Below are positions 42,615-51,872 of a stretch of 64,000 nt of DNA, one piece after another. The stretch is from CAYWRO01 sp964460345. GTDB taxonomy: Bacteria; Planctomycetota; Phycisphaerae; Phycisphaerales; UBA1924. Under the pieces are notes generated by a model. The model worked only from the letters and a program-made list of their open reading frames with translations. It did not search any database and was not told the DNA's origin. The translations under genes and the position numbers were made by a program. The DNA is taken from NCBI GenBank assembly GCA_964460345.1, contig CAYWRO010000004.1, positions 1 through 64,000 of the forward strand. Reading direction: 5' to 3'. Position 1 is the stretch's first letter, and every line of letters starts with the position of its first letter.

Positions 42615-43769
42615 CTACTTCTTCGGCGGCTTGTAAAACGGCATCGCACACACCACCCCCGCGAGCCCCGCGCCGCCCTTGCCCGTGTCGATCTCGACGG
42701 CGGTTCCCTCAGCCGTCTGCTCGCGGTCCAGATAAGCCATCGCGATCGGGCAGCCCAGCGTCGGGCTGGGCGCAGCGCTCGTCACGATGCCCGCCTCCTG
42801 CCCGTCGACTTTCACGGTGAACCCCTGCCGCGCGGTGCGCTTGCCTTCCAGTTTCAGCCCGACAAGCTTCCGCGGCGGCCCGCCTGCGTCGCGCGTGCGC
42901 TTCAGCGCTTCCATGCCGACGAACGGTTCGCCGCGCTCGTCCTGGTCCTTGTCCAGCGAGATTGCAAAGTCCAGCCCCGTGCCGAGGGCGTTGGTCTCCT
43001 CGGTCAGCTCATGCCCATACAGGGGCATGCCCGCCTCAAGCCGCAGCGTGTCACGCGCCGCCAGTCCGGCCGGCTTGATGAGCGCGTCCGCCCCCTCCAT
43101 GTTCGCGTCCTTCAGCAGCATCTTCAATGCGATGTCCACCGCGCTGGCCGGAAGGATCACCTCCACACCGTCTTCCCCCGTGTACCCCGTGCGGCTGACG
43201 TACAGCTTGAAGACCACATAGTTCTTCGTCGCGAAGCGGAACCGCTTCAGCGTGGGAATCTCCGTGGAGATCTTGCTGATCATCTCCATCACCTTCGGGC
43301 CCTGGATCGCGACCATCGCTGTCTTGAACGTCTGGTCGTCGATCTTGACCTTGAGTTCCTCTCCGCCTCCGCCGCTCCAGTTGCCGGTCCGAACCTGCTC
43401 GAAGTGCGCCAGCAGCTTCTCGCGGTTGGAAGCGTTCACAATGACCATGAAGTCGTCGTCGTCCAGGCGCATGACGATCACATCGTCCATGACGCCGCCT
43501 TGCTCGTTGCACACCAGGGTGTACCGGCACTGTCCCGCCTGCATATCACCGATCTTGCGCGTGCACAGGCGCTCCAGGAGCTTTCGCGCGTGCCGACCGC
43601 TCACCTTCACACGCCCCATGTGCGAGACGTCGAAGAGCCCCCCGCTCGTGCGGACCTGGTTGTGCTCCTCAGTCACCGATGAATACACCAGCGGCATGTG
43701 CCAGCCGGCAAAGTCCACCATCTTGCCACCGTGATCGACATGAAACTTGTGCAGCGGCGTCTCGTGCAA
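42615..43769 (-). CDS. gcvT: Glycine cleavage system aminomethyltransferase (T protein)
   Basis: GcvT takes the aminomethyl group from the lipoyl H protein and gives methylene-tetrahydrofolate and ammonia. The 384-residue product begins LHETPLHKFHVDHGGKMVDF and contains SGGLFDVSHMGRV, the RTGYTGEDGVEV block, and GLAARDTLRLEAGMPLYGHEL with the catalytic/folate aspartate. A TTG start at 43769 fits: GGGAG lies 6 nt upstream and the family N-terminus follows at once. gcvH and gcvP are absent from the window. It lies 80 bp downstream of panC on the same strand. No glycine riboswitch was seen. Confidence 0.93.
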   Translation of the reverse strand: MHETPLHKFHVDHGGKMVDFAGWHMPLVYSSVTEEHNQVRTSGGLFDVSHMGRVKVSGRHARKLLERLCTRKIGDMQAGQCRYTLVCNEQGGVMDDVIVMRLDDDDFMVIVNASNREKLLAHFEQVRTGNWSGGGGEELKVKIDDQTFKTAMVAIQGPKVMEMISKISTEIPTLKRFRFATKNYVVFKLYVSRTGYTGEDGVEVILPASAVDIALKMLLKDANMEGADALIKPAGLAARDTLRLEAGMPLYGHELTEETNALGTGLDFAISLDKDQDERGEPFVGMEALKRTRDAGGPPRKLVGLKLEGKRTARQGFTVKVDGQEAGIVTSAAPSPTLGCPIAMAYLDREQTAEGTAVEIDTGKGGAGLAGVVCAMPFYKPPKK

Positions 43770-43849
43770 CGCAAACTCCCTTCGCGCTCTCAATCCAGAT
43801 CGAGCCCGCCCGCGCCCCGGCCCGCACCGGTCCTCCGGCGCGGGCACCA

Positions 43850-44740
43850 TCATAGCGGAGCCGCCCCCGGTCCCCACGCGGCGTTATCAATCAGCCGGAC
43901 ACTCCCGACTCGCCCCGCCACCAATGCCCGCGCCTGAATCGCACCCGCCGGCCCGCCCTGGAGCGGCAACAAGGAGCGTGCTTCCCGCACTGCGGCGTAC
44001 TCCACCTCGACGCCCCCCTCCTCCATGATTCGCCGCATGGTCCGCTCGGCCGTCGCGGGATCAGGCTCACCCTGCCCGGCGCGCAGCGCCCGCACCAATG
44101 ACAAGGCTTGTTCACGCGGGCCGCCTGCACCGGACGTCAGAAATCGGTTCCGGCTGCTCATCGCAAGCCCGTCGGACTCACGAACCGTCGGGCTCGCGGT
44201 GATCGCAACATCGAGCTTCTCCTGCGCCGTCATGGACTCGATCACTCGGTACTGCTGCCAGTCCTTCTCACCAAACATCGCCATTGCCGGGCGAACGAGC
44301 TCAAACAGGCGACGGACGACCTGGCAGACGCCGGCGAAGTGCCCCGGCCGATGCGCATCCTCCAGACCGGGCTCCTGCCCCGGAACGCCACCCGCCACCG
44401 CGGGGAGCGGTGGAACGGGAATCGACTCGCCAGGCGGATACACGACCTCCCCCGACGGAACGAAGACGACGTCCGCGCCAGCCGCCTCGCACGCGGCCAG
44501 GTCCGCATCCAGCGTGACGGGATAGCGGTCAAAGTCTGAGCGGTCGTTAAACTGCGTCGGATTCACAAAAATGCTGACGACCACCGCTCCCTCGCGCTCG
44601 CTCTGCGGCGCTCGAGCATCGGCCTGCTTGCGAGCATCGCGAATCAGCGCGATGTGCCCGGCGTGCAGCGCTCCCATTGTCGGGACAAACACGCCGCCGG
44701 CAAACGGGGCCAGCCCCGCAGCATCTCTCACCACTCGCAT
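43850..44740 (-). CDS. panC: Pantothenate synthetase
   Basis: PanC joins pantoate and beta-alanine with ATP in coenzyme A synthesis. The 296-residue product has the HxGH nucleotide motif (FVPTMGALHAGHIALI), FVNPTQFNDRSDFDRYP, FGEKDWQQYRVIESM and the KMSKS-like region (GLAMSSRNRFL). An insertion of ~35 residues (PGESIPVPPLPAVAGGVPG...) follows the VFVPSGEVVYP strand. The ATG at 44740 has no Shine-Dalgarno; TACGAT ends 5 nt before it. It lies 16 bp after the stop of a small zinc-ribbon gene. The longer upstream frame is a shadow. Confidence 0.94.
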   Translation of the reverse strand: MRVVRDAAGLAPFAGGVFVPTMGALHAGHIALIRDARKQADARAPQSEREGAVVVSIFVNPTQFNDRSDFDRYPVTLDADLAACEAAGADVVFVPSGEVVYPPGESIPVPPLPAVAGGVPGQEPGLEDAHRPGHFAGVCQVVRRLFELVRPAMAMFGEKDWQQYRVIESMTAQEKLDVAITASPTVRESDGLAMSSRNRFLTSGAGGPREQALSLVRALRAGQGEPDPATAERTMRRIMEEGGVEVEYAAVREARSLLPLQGGPAGAIQARALVAGRVGSVRLIDNAAWGPGAAPL

Positions 44741-44756
44741 GCCCAATCGTAAACCG

Positions 44757-45017
44757 CTACCTGCCCTGCCGCGGCCGCAGCAGGCGAGCCATCGCTCCCA
44801 GCAGCCGGGCCAGAACCCTCCGGGGCGCCACGGAAGGCGATACTTCGTCGAGCCCTTCGAGTTCCCGGTAGCTCCGCGGCGGGCGCGCATACAGATCTGC
44901 ACCGCAGACCTCGCACACGAATACGCTGCTGCACCCACCCTGCAACTCGGGGCCGTCGTGCCCGCATGCCAGGCAGAAACGAACATCCAGCCGTCGTGGC
45001 GATCTGACCAGAGCCAT
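44757..45017 (-). CDS. Small soluble zinc-ribbon protein
   Basis: The 86-residue product has four cysteines in a zinc-ribbon arrangement (FCLACGHDG ... FVCEVCGADL), followed by an Arg-rich region and an amphipathic C-terminus (RRVLARLLGAMARLLRPRQGR). It could be a membrane-associated or nucleic-acid-binding peptide; I do not recognise a family. The ATG at 45017 is favoured because TATATT ends 6 nt before it (leaderless pattern). The frame is open to 45443 but overlaps the divergent gene. It is just upstream of panC, likely the same transcript. Confidence 0.6.
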   Translation of the reverse strand: MALVRSPRRLDVRFCLACGHDGPELQGGCSSVFVCEVCGADLYARPPRSYRELEGLDEVSPSVAPRRVLARLLGAMARLLRPRQGR

Positions 45018-45074
45018 GACCGCAATATACCAGAGCGGTCCGCGCCGTCCAATACGAACCAGAGGGAAACCCAA

Positions 45075-45731
45075 TTGACAGGCGAAAACGAACTCAGACA
45101 GCGGGCCGCACGCCTGCGTGCCGCGGCTGCGCTCGCCTGGGCCGTATGGCCCGATCGCACGATGGACCCAGTGACGCTCGCTGAAAACTTCCGGGACGAG
45201 GCGGGCCACCGGCGGGCGGTCGACCCGGCGTTCCTGCGCGCCATCCACGGATTGCCCCCGGATGCCCCAGCAGCAGATCCCGCGCCGGTCGAGGTCCGTG
45301 CCTGGCGAGCCGCCACTGAACTGCACCGCAGCGCCCCCGTAAACGTCGAGGACCTCGGCATCGCGCCCGGCCCGGGGCCGCTGCTTCCGGTCACCGGCAC
45401 TCCCATTGAGATCTGGACCGAAAGCGAACTCTGTTTGTTGCATGCGTGCTGGCGACTGGCTCGGCTGAGCGGCGGGGACGCGCTGCGTGAACGATGTCTC
45501 GAATCAGCCGCGTGGCATCTCGAAAACACCCAGGCGGACAACGCGACCAACCACCCATGGGCCATCCACGTGTTCCTCGCTTTGGGGCTCGCGACAGACG
45601 AACCGCACAGCGCCGAGGCGATCTTCCACGCCGAGCAACTCCTGCACAACACCATGGTGGGCCTCGGCCGGCCAGACCGGCTCAGCGCGCACATCCTCGA
45701 GGACGCCGCGGCCGAACTGAATCTCGTGTGA
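45075..45731 (+). CDS. Hypothetical soluble protein
   Basis: I do not recognise this 218-residue, mostly helical protein. It contains TMDPVTLAENFRDEAGHRRAVD near the N-terminus and a C-terminal helical array (CLLHACWRLARLSGGDALRERC; AIFHAEQLLHNTMVGLGRPDRL) with several cysteines and histidines. No signal peptide or TM helix is visible. A TTG start at 45075 is chosen because AGAGGG lies about 9 nt upstream; the open frame before it has no coding character. Its promoter would lie in the 57 bp shared with the divergent zinc-ribbon gene. Confidence 0.6.
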   Translation: MTGENELRQRAARLRAAAALAWAVWPDRTMDPVTLAENFRDEAGHRRAVDPAFLRAIHGLPPDAPAADPAPVEVRAWRAATELHRSAPVNVEDLGIAPGPGPLLPVTGTPIEIWTESELCLLHACWRLARLSGGDALRERCLESAAWHLENTQADNATNHPWAIHVFLALGLATDEPHSAEAIFHAEQLLHNTMVGLGRPDRLSAHILEDAAAELNLV

Positions 45732-45778
45732 ACCCGCGAGCGGCCCCATTGGAGGCCCCTGCTGCCCCGGGGGACGGC

Positions 45779-45807
45779 TTGACAGGCTGCCTCGTTTCCG
45801 GCATACT
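45779..45807 (+). promoter_or_regulatory. Sigma-70-like promoter of the HAF-repeat dockerin gene
   Basis: TTGACA (45779-45784) and CATACT (45802-45807) are separated by exactly 17 bases. This predicts a leader of about 60 nt before the GTG at 45877. Confidence 0.6.
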
Positions 45808-45876
45808 GGATGTGCTCAGCACAGTGCTTGCACACACGGGGAGGATCCCCGTCACACACGAGAAGGAGCGTCAACC

Positions 45877-47328
45877 GTGAAAGACGGCGCCTGCACCCCT
45901 TGGACGACAGTTGCCGCCGCGACGATCCTGGCCGCGGCGTCGGCGCACGGGCAAAACGCATCAATCCAGTCCCTTCGGCCATTCATCAATGACCTGCCGG
46001 ATGCGCAAGTAGGTGGCGTATCGGGGGATGGCTCGATCGTCGTGGGGCATGTCGGCTGCAGCCCGTGGCGCCTCGATCAATCAACGGGCATTGTGACCTG
46101 GTCGACCGGGGCGCCGGCCCCGTGTGATCCGATGGGCGGGCCCATCCTGGTCCACGGGGTGTCGCGAGACGGCAGCACCGTGATCGGGGAGAGCCTGGCT
46201 GGCGGCATCGGAGCGCCAATCGACGGGTTCCTGTGGGATGCCGTCGGCGGCATAATCAGCTTCCACGCCTGTCCGCCCACGGGCGACCCGTTCATGACGT
46301 CCATGTGCCCGAACACCGGCGTCAGCGCGGATGGGACGGTCGTGGCCGGTACGGAAGGGATCGTCCTGTTCGGCCCGCCGGCGGGCGAGGCGTTTCGGTG
46401 GACGGAGGGGAGCGGGCGAGTCGGGCTCGGCTTCCTGCCCGGGAGTCCCGACGGCATTTCGCAAGCGAATGACGTCTCCGACGACGGCCAGGTCGTCGTC
46501 GGGCTGGCGGCCTTTCCAGGCGCGCAGCCGCAGGCGATCTACTGGGACGCGGCCAACGCGCCGCACTTGCTGGGGGCCTTTTTCGACGGGGCCGGCGGCA
46601 GGGCGTGGGCGACGAATCACGACGGTAGCGTCATCGTCGGACAGGGCGATCGCCTCACGCTGCCGGATGGCGTGAACCAGTTCCCATGGCTGGAACCGTG
46701 GATCTGGCGCACCGGCGATGAAGAGCCCACTTCGCTGGGGTACGTGATTACCGAGCTCCCCCTTCCAGAGACGCTTCCGCCGGATCTCCTGCCGGAAGAA
46801 ATCACGGGAGATGAAAGCTTTATTGAGCACCGGCCGGAGGCGGTCAGCGATGACGGGACCGTCGTCATCGGCAACGTCTTCGGCACCCGCTTCGTCTCGT
46901 TCGAGCGCGACAACGGGTCACACGAGCATGGGCAGGAGTTCCTCTACCCGTGGATCTGGCGGCAGGGGCACGGCATGCAGCTCCTGACCGATGTGCTGAC
47001 AACCGAGTACGGCGCAGATTTGAGCGGCTGGGCGCTCGATGGCGGGTTCGGCGAGGTCCGCGGCATGACGCCCGACGGGTCAATCATCGTCGGTCATGGC
47101 AAGGACCTCAGTCGTCCGGACTCCTTCACCGACCCCTACGTGATCATCATCTCAACCTGCGCTGCGGACCTGACCGGCGACACCGAGGTCGATGTCTTCG
47201 ACCTGCTGGCATACCTGGACCTCTGGTTCGCCCAGGATGCCGCCGCAGAGCGGACAGGCGACGATCCCGCCGCGATCGACGTTATCGACCTGCTCGGCTA
47301 CCTCGACGCGTGGTTCGAGGGCTGCTGA
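45877..47328 (+). CDS. Secreted HAF-repeat protein with GC-type dockerin
   Basis: The 483-residue product has a signal peptide (TTVAAATILAAASAHGQ). Its body is built of repeats of the type VSxDGxxVVGxx (GVSGDGSIVVGHVG, DVSDDGQVVVGLAA, AVSDDGTVVIGNV, GMTPDGSIIVGHG), the 'HAF family extracellular repeat', which forms a beta-propeller-like fold. Two dockerin repeats (VFDLLAYLDLWF, VIDLLGYLDAWF) end the protein in EGC. AAGGAG lies 8 nt before the GTG start, and a good -35/-10 pair is upstream. The role is unknown. The next gene has the same tag and lies on the same strand. Confidence 0.85.
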   Translation: MKDGACTPWTTVAAATILAAASAHGQNASIQSLRPFINDLPDAQVGGVSGDGSIVVGHVGCSPWRLDQSTGIVTWSTGAPAPCDPMGGPILVHGVSRDGSTVIGESLAGGIGAPIDGFLWDAVGGIISFHACPPTGDPFMTSMCPNTGVSADGTVVAGTEGIVLFGPPAGEAFRWTEGSGRVGLGFLPGSPDGISQANDVSDDGQVVVGLAAFPGAQPQAIYWDAANAPHLLGAFFDGAGGRAWATNHDGSVIVGQGDRLTLPDGVNQFPWLEPWIWRTGDEEPTSLGYVITELPLPETLPPDLLPEEITGDESFIEHRPEAVSDDGTVVIGNVFGTRFVSFERDNGSHEHGQEFLYPWIWRQGHGMQLLTDVLTTEYGADLSGWALDGGFGEVRGMTPDGSIIVGHGKDLSRPDSFTDPYVIIISTCAADLTGDTEVDVFDLLAYLDLWFAQDAAAERTGDDPAAIDVIDLLGYLDAWFEGC

Positions 47329-47461
47329 ACCGGTTTTCCGGGCGAACGTGGCCTGCGTCAGGTCTCACCGAGGGCGATTGGCCTGTTTCTTGGCCTCGTG
47401 CGGGCTGCGGGGGCATACTGTCGACAGGACCCTCCTCTCCCCCTGTGCGTACACCTGAGCC

Positions 47462-50368
47462 ATGCAAACAATCCGCACCACTGTTGCTCTTCTCGCCGCC
47501 GCGCCGTGCTTCGCGACGGCGTCAGCTGACCTGACCGGCCCGGTCATCGTCACAACAAGCGGCCCGCTGGCGGCTGACGCTCGAGACTTCCTCGAAGAGT
47601 TCGGCCTGACGCTCCACGGGGCCGCGGGGCGTAACCGATTCATCGGGTCACTCCGGCCCGGTGCGTCGCTCGATGTCCTTACGCGCCTGGCGAGCATCGA
47701 AACGCTGGAACCGCTTGCGCCCGAAGACCGCCTCGACCCCGCCCTCACCGGTGACGCCGCCCTCTGGATGGACGGCGCGGCGGAGAACCCGGCCACCCTC
47801 ATCCCGGCTTACGTCACGCTTGCAGACCCGCAGGGGGTCGAAGCCGTCGCCGCGGCGGGCGTACAGATCGTGGGAAGTTTTCACGGCGATCGCGCCCTGG
47901 TGGTGACCGGCCCGCTGGCGGCCGTTCAAAAACTCGCGTGGCTGGACGCCGTTCTGTACGTCGAGCCCGCCCTGCCGCCGCTGGAACCAACCAACGACGA
48001 CAACCGCGCGCGAACGGGCGCCGAGACAGCACAAGCGCCTCCGTACGACATCGATGGCGCCGGCACCACCGTGTTCGTCTTTGACGGCGGCGGCGTACGC
48101 CTGACGCATCTTGACTTCATCGGGCGCGTGACGCTGCTGGACAACGCGCCGCCCGAGCGACACGCAACGCACGTGGCCGGTACCGTGGCCGGCAGCGGCG
48201 CGGCCAGCGACGGGCAGTACCGGGGCATGGCGCCGGCGGCGCACATTCTCTCAGCCCGCTTCCAACGGAGCCAGGCAGGCATCTTCTTCTACACGAACCC
48301 TGGCGACGTCGAACTGGACTACGCGGCGGCTCTTGCGGCGGCCCCGGATCTGGCGGCGGCGAACACCTCGCTCGGGCTCAACGTCACGTCGAACAACTTC
48401 TCCTGCGATCTGTTCGGCAACTACGGTGCGACCGCCTCGCTTCTGGATGGCTTCGCCACGGGCTCGCTTGGCAAGCCGCTCGCCATGGCGTGGTCCGCCG
48501 GCAACGACCGCCCGGGAAACTGCGGCAGCCAGTACGGCACGCTGTCGCCACCCTCGGCCGCCAAGAACCCGATCAGCGTGGGCGCGATCAACTCCGACGA
48601 CGACTCCATGACCACGTTTTCAAGCTGGGGTCCCACCGACGATGGTCGCATGAAGCCGGACCTCTGCGCACCTGGCGACCAGGTCTCCGGCGATGGCGGC
48701 GTCACCTCTCCCAACTCAAGCTCGAACACCGGCTACGTGACGCTGCACGGGACGTCGATGGCCTCGCCGACCGTCACCGGGCTCGTCGCGCTGCTTACGC
48801 AGGATTACCGCCAGCGCAATCCAGGCGCGGCAGATCCGCTGCCATCCACGCTCAAGGCGGGCCTGATGCACACGGCTTTCGACATCGAGCAGCCCGGACC
48901 CGACTACCGCTCCGGCTACGGCAGCGTGCGGGTTATCCCCGCCATTGAAGCGATGCGCGGCGGACTCTTCCTGGAAGACGAACTGACCACCGGCGAGGTC
49001 GCCGGCTTCAACCTGCTCATCGCGCCGGGCGATCCGGAATTGCGCCTGACGATGGCCTGGGACGATCCTTCCGCCCTGCCAAACACGCCGTCGCAGCTCA
49101 TCAATGACCTCGACCTTGTTGTGCTCGATCCAGAAGGGCAGCGGGCGTTTCCGTGGACGCTGGACCCCATGAACCCGGATCTGCCCGCCGTCCGCACTGA
49201 AGAAGATCACGCCAACAACAATGAGCAGGTTCTCGTGGAGAATCCCGCATCCGGGCTCTGGCGCGTCCTCATTCGCGGCGACATCGCCGAGGGCCCTCAG
49301 ACCCTCTCCATTTTCACATCCCACGCCCTGAATCCCGAAGGCGTGCGAATCCGTGCAGATGGGGTCATTCCCGCCCTGGTCTCCCCGGCCACGCCCACGC
49401 CGATCGAGGTGGAGATCACGGCATTCGGCGAAACAGTGACAGATGCAACGATGTTCTATCGCCTCGCGCCGGAGCAGGCTTTCCAAGGTGTGCCGATGTC
49501 GCCCGCGGATGGTGATCGATGGAGCGCCCTGCTTCCCCCTGTCGGGTGCGCCGACCTGCCCGAGGTGTACTTCACAGCGACCGGCAGCGTGACGGGCGTC
49601 GTCTCGAACCCGACCGATGCGCCAGCCGCAGCGTACGGCCTCGTCATCGGACAGATTGATGAGCCTTTCGCGGATGACTTCCAGGACGACCAGGGATGGA
49701 CGATCACCGGCCAGGTCAGCGCCGGCGCCTGGGAACGCGGCGCCCCCGCTGGAAACGGCCAGCGCGACCCGATCGACGACTTTGACGGCTCCGGCTTCTG
49801 CTACGTCACCGGGCTCGGCTTGAACAACGATCTCGATGGCGGCGCTACGACGCTCACCTCACCCGTTTTTGACGCGACCCGCGGCGGAATGGGCGGGGTC
49901 GCCACCCTGCGATATGCGCGCTGGTTCAGCGGCTCGGGCAGCGACCCTTCGACGGACAGCCTGACTGTCGAACTCTCCAACGACGCGGGCGAAACGTGGA
50001 TCGAGCTTGAGCGAATCGGCCCCGATCCGGATGGCCTGCTTCCACGCTGGGTGGAGCGTACCTGGACAATCGGAGACGTCGTGACGCCCACGAACGCCAT
50101 GCAGCTCCGCTTCATCGCCGAAGACACGGACGTCCCTTCCGTGATCGAAGCGGCCGTGGACGCCGTGCGTGTCTCCATCTTCTCGTGCGACGACAGCCCG
50201 GTGTGCCTCTGCGAGGTCGACGCCAATCCGGGGATCGACGTGTTCGACCTGCTGACCTACCTCGACCGCTGGTTCGCGGCGGAACAATCCGCCGATCTGG
50301 ACGGCGTGCCCGGCGTGGACGTCTTCGATCTGCTCACATTCCTGGATTGCTGGTTCGAGGGCTGCTGA
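47462..50368 (+). CDS. Secreted subtilisin-family serine protease with GC-type dockerin
   Basis: The 968-residue product has a signal peptide, an N-terminal inhibitor-like prodomain (~20-180), and an S8 peptidase domain (~190-510). The catalytic triad is visible: Asp in VFVFDGGGVRLTH, His in RHATHVAGTVAG and Ser in HGTSMASPTVTG. Beta-sandwich domains follow: a P-domain-like part (LRLTMAWDDPSALPNTPSQ) and a jelly-roll part (RDPIDDFDGSGFCYVTG). Two dockerin repeats (VFDLLTYLDRWF, VFDLLTFLDCWF) end in EGC. It would act outside the cell or on its surface, releasing peptides for uptake. Confidence 0.93.
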   Translation: MQTIRTTVALLAAAPCFATASADLTGPVIVTTSGPLAADARDFLEEFGLTLHGAAGRNRFIGSLRPGASLDVLTRLASIETLEPLAPEDRLDPALTGDAALWMDGAAENPATLIPAYVTLADPQGVEAVAAAGVQIVGSFHGDRALVVTGPLAAVQKLAWLDAVLYVEPALPPLEPTNDDNRARTGAETAQAPPYDIDGAGTTVFVFDGGGVRLTHLDFIGRVTLLDNAPPERHATHVAGTVAGSGAASDGQYRGMAPAAHILSARFQRSQAGIFFYTNPGDVELDYAAALAAAPDLAAANTSLGLNVTSNNFSCDLFGNYGATASLLDGFATGSLGKPLAMAWSAGNDRPGNCGSQYGTLSPPSAAKNPISVGAINSDDDSMTTFSSWGPTDDGRMKPDLCAPGDQVSGDGGVTSPNSSSNTGYVTLHGTSMASPTVTGLVALLTQDYRQRNPGAADPLPSTLKAGLMHTAFDIEQPGPDYRSGYGSVRVIPAIEAMRGGLFLEDELTTGEVAGFNLLIAPGDPELRLTMAWDDPSALPNTPSQLINDLDLVVLDPEGQRAFPWTLDPMNPDLPAVRTEEDHANNNEQVLVENPASGLWRVLIRGDIAEGPQTLSIFTSHALNPEGVRIRADGVIPALVSPATPTPIEVEITAFGETVTDATMFYRLAPEQAFQGVPMSPADGDRWSALLPPVGCADLPEVYFTATGSVTGVVSNPTDAPAAAYGLVIGQIDEPFADDFQDDQGWTITGQVSAGAWERGAPAGNGQRDPIDDFDGSGFCYVTGLGLNNDLDGGATTLTSPVFDATRGGMGGVATLRYARWFSGSGSDPSTDSLTVELSNDAGETWIELERIGPDPDGLLPRWVERTWTIGDVVTPTNAMQLRFIAEDTDVPSVIEAAVDAVRVSIFSCDDSPVCLCEVDANPGIDVFDLLTYLDRWFAAEQSADLDGVPGVDVFDLLTFLDCWFEGC

Positions 50369-50408
50369 TGGCCGGCGCTCTGGCCCCCCGATCCACCCGC
50401 CTGACCGC

Positions 50409-51872
50409 TCACTTCACGGTCAGCGTCCCGCGCATCCCGCCTCGGTAAAGCAACAGCGTTCGCTCGCGGCTGCCCTGCTCCCCCGTGAAGAACCGCTTCA
50501 GATCCTCCACGCTGCGGGCGGGCGCACCGTCGACGGACAGGATCACATCAAGGCGCTGCAGGCCCGCTTCCTGGGCGCGGCTGGGATTGATCACGTCGAG
50601 CACGACCATGCCATGCGCGGCCCGGATGGAACTCGCCTCGGCCTCCCTCAGCGGCCTGGTGATGATGCCGAACTCGCGCATTACGGTGCCGCCGAGCGCC
50701 ATCGCTCGGCCGGTCATCTGGTCCATCAACTCGACCCTGGCGGTCCGCCGTTCGCGATCACGCACATAGACAATCTCAATGGTGGCGCCCGGTTCGGTGA
50801 ACGCGATTGCGTTGCGCAGCCGGTTCACGCTCCCGCTGCCGCGGCCGTCTATCGCAATCACCACGTCTCCCTGTCGCAATCCGGCCTTCTCCGCGGGGCC
50901 GCCCGGGATGACCTGCGAAATTAACACGCCCCCGCCGCCGCCCCCCTCGATGCCCGGAACGCCGAGCTGTTCAGCCAGTTGCGGAGACAGGTCCTCCATG
51001 TCCACGCCCAGCCAGCCGCGCTCTGTGCGTCCATATCGGAGGATCATCTCGTAGACGCTGCGCGCCATGTTCGACGGGATGGCAAAGCCGAGGCCGATGT
51101 TGCCGCCTCGCCCGCCAACGCCGTTCACCGTGAGGATCTGTGTGTTGATGCCGACGATTCGCCCTTCCAGGTCCACGAGCGGCCCGCCGGAGTTGCCGGG
51201 GTTGATTGCGGCGTCCGTCTGAATGAACTCCTCGTAGCGGTCACCCGCCTCCACTCGCCCCCCGCGATACAGGCCGGACCGCCCCTTGGCGCTGATAATC
51301 CCCGCCGTAACCGACTGTTCGAAGCCGAACGGACTGCCGATCGCCAGCACCCACTCGCCGACTTGGGCGGCATCCGAGTCCGCAAAGGCCGCGGGTGCCA
51401 GATCCGGCGCTTGAATCTTCAGGACTGCCAGATCCGTAGCCGGATCACGCCCAAGCAACTCAGCAGCAAACTCGCGTCCGTCGTAGAGGCGTACGACAAG
51501 CCGATCAGCGCGCCCGGCGACGTGATCGTTTGTCAGAATGTGCCCCTCGGCAGAAACGATCACGCCGGAGCCAAGTCCGGAGTTCTCACGCTCATCAACC
51601 CATCGACGTCCGAAGATGTCGCGACGAACCAGTTCGATCTTCTCGATCGTCGTGATGTGCACCACGCTGGGCTCGACCTGCTGGGCGACCCGCTGGAACG
51701 CGCGCGAGAGTGAGCGGGCGTAACGGAGATCCTCCTGAACGTCCGCCTCAGTCAACTGAGGACGCTCGTTCGGTTCGTCCTCTGCCGTCTGTGCGCCGGC
51801 CTGCCACGCCCCTGCCCACACCACCAGAGCCGCCATCGCCGCACGCCATCGCCTCGTGGCCCTTCCGCTCAT
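50409..51872 (-). CDS. HtrA/DegP-like periplasmic serine protease with two PDZ domains
   Basis: The 487-residue product has a signal peptide (AALVVWAGAWQAGAQ) and a trypsin-like domain with His in ILTNDHVAGRADR, Asp in DPATDLAVLKI and Ser in INPGNSGGPLVD. Two PDZ domains follow: ERGWLGVDMEDLSPQ onwards and RPLREAEASSIRAAHGMVVLDV onwards. A Gly-rich loop (GIEGGGGGGV) sits in the first PDZ. HtrA proteins degrade or refold damaged envelope proteins. The ATG overlaps the stop of the zinc-ribbon gene upstream (ATGA), and AAGGGAG precedes it. Confidence 0.93.
   Translation of the reverse strand: MSGRATRRWRAAMAALVVWAGAWQAGAQTAEDEPNERPQLTEADVQEDLRYARSLSRAFQRVAQQVEPSVVHITTIEKIELVRRDIFGRRWVDERENSGLGSGVIVSAEGHILTNDHVAGRADRLVVRLYDGREFAAELLGRDPATDLAVLKIQAPDLAPAAFADSDAAQVGEWVLAIGSPFGFEQSVTAGIISAKGRSGLYRGGRVEAGDRYEEFIQTDAAINPGNSGGPLVDLEGRIVGINTQILTVNGVGGRGGNIGLGFAIPSNMARSVYEMILRYGRTERGWLGVDMEDLSPQLAEQLGVPGIEGGGGGGVLISQVIPGGPAEKAGLRQGDVVIAIDGRGSGSVNRLRNAIAFTEPGATIEIVYVRDRERRTARVELMDQMTGRAMALGGTVMREFGIITRPLREAEASSIRAAHGMVVLDVINPSRAQEAGLQRLDVILSVDGAPARSVEDLKRFFTGEQGSRERTLLLYRGGMRGTLTVK

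Noticed and set aside
43770..43849. Glycine riboswitch before gcvT
   Set aside because: The gap is only 80 bp after panC and shows no tandem aptamer signature.
44741..45982. Upstream extension of the panC frame to a 710-residue protein
   Set aside because: PanC begins at 44740; the extension is low-complexity Arg/Ser/Ala sequence antisense to another gene.
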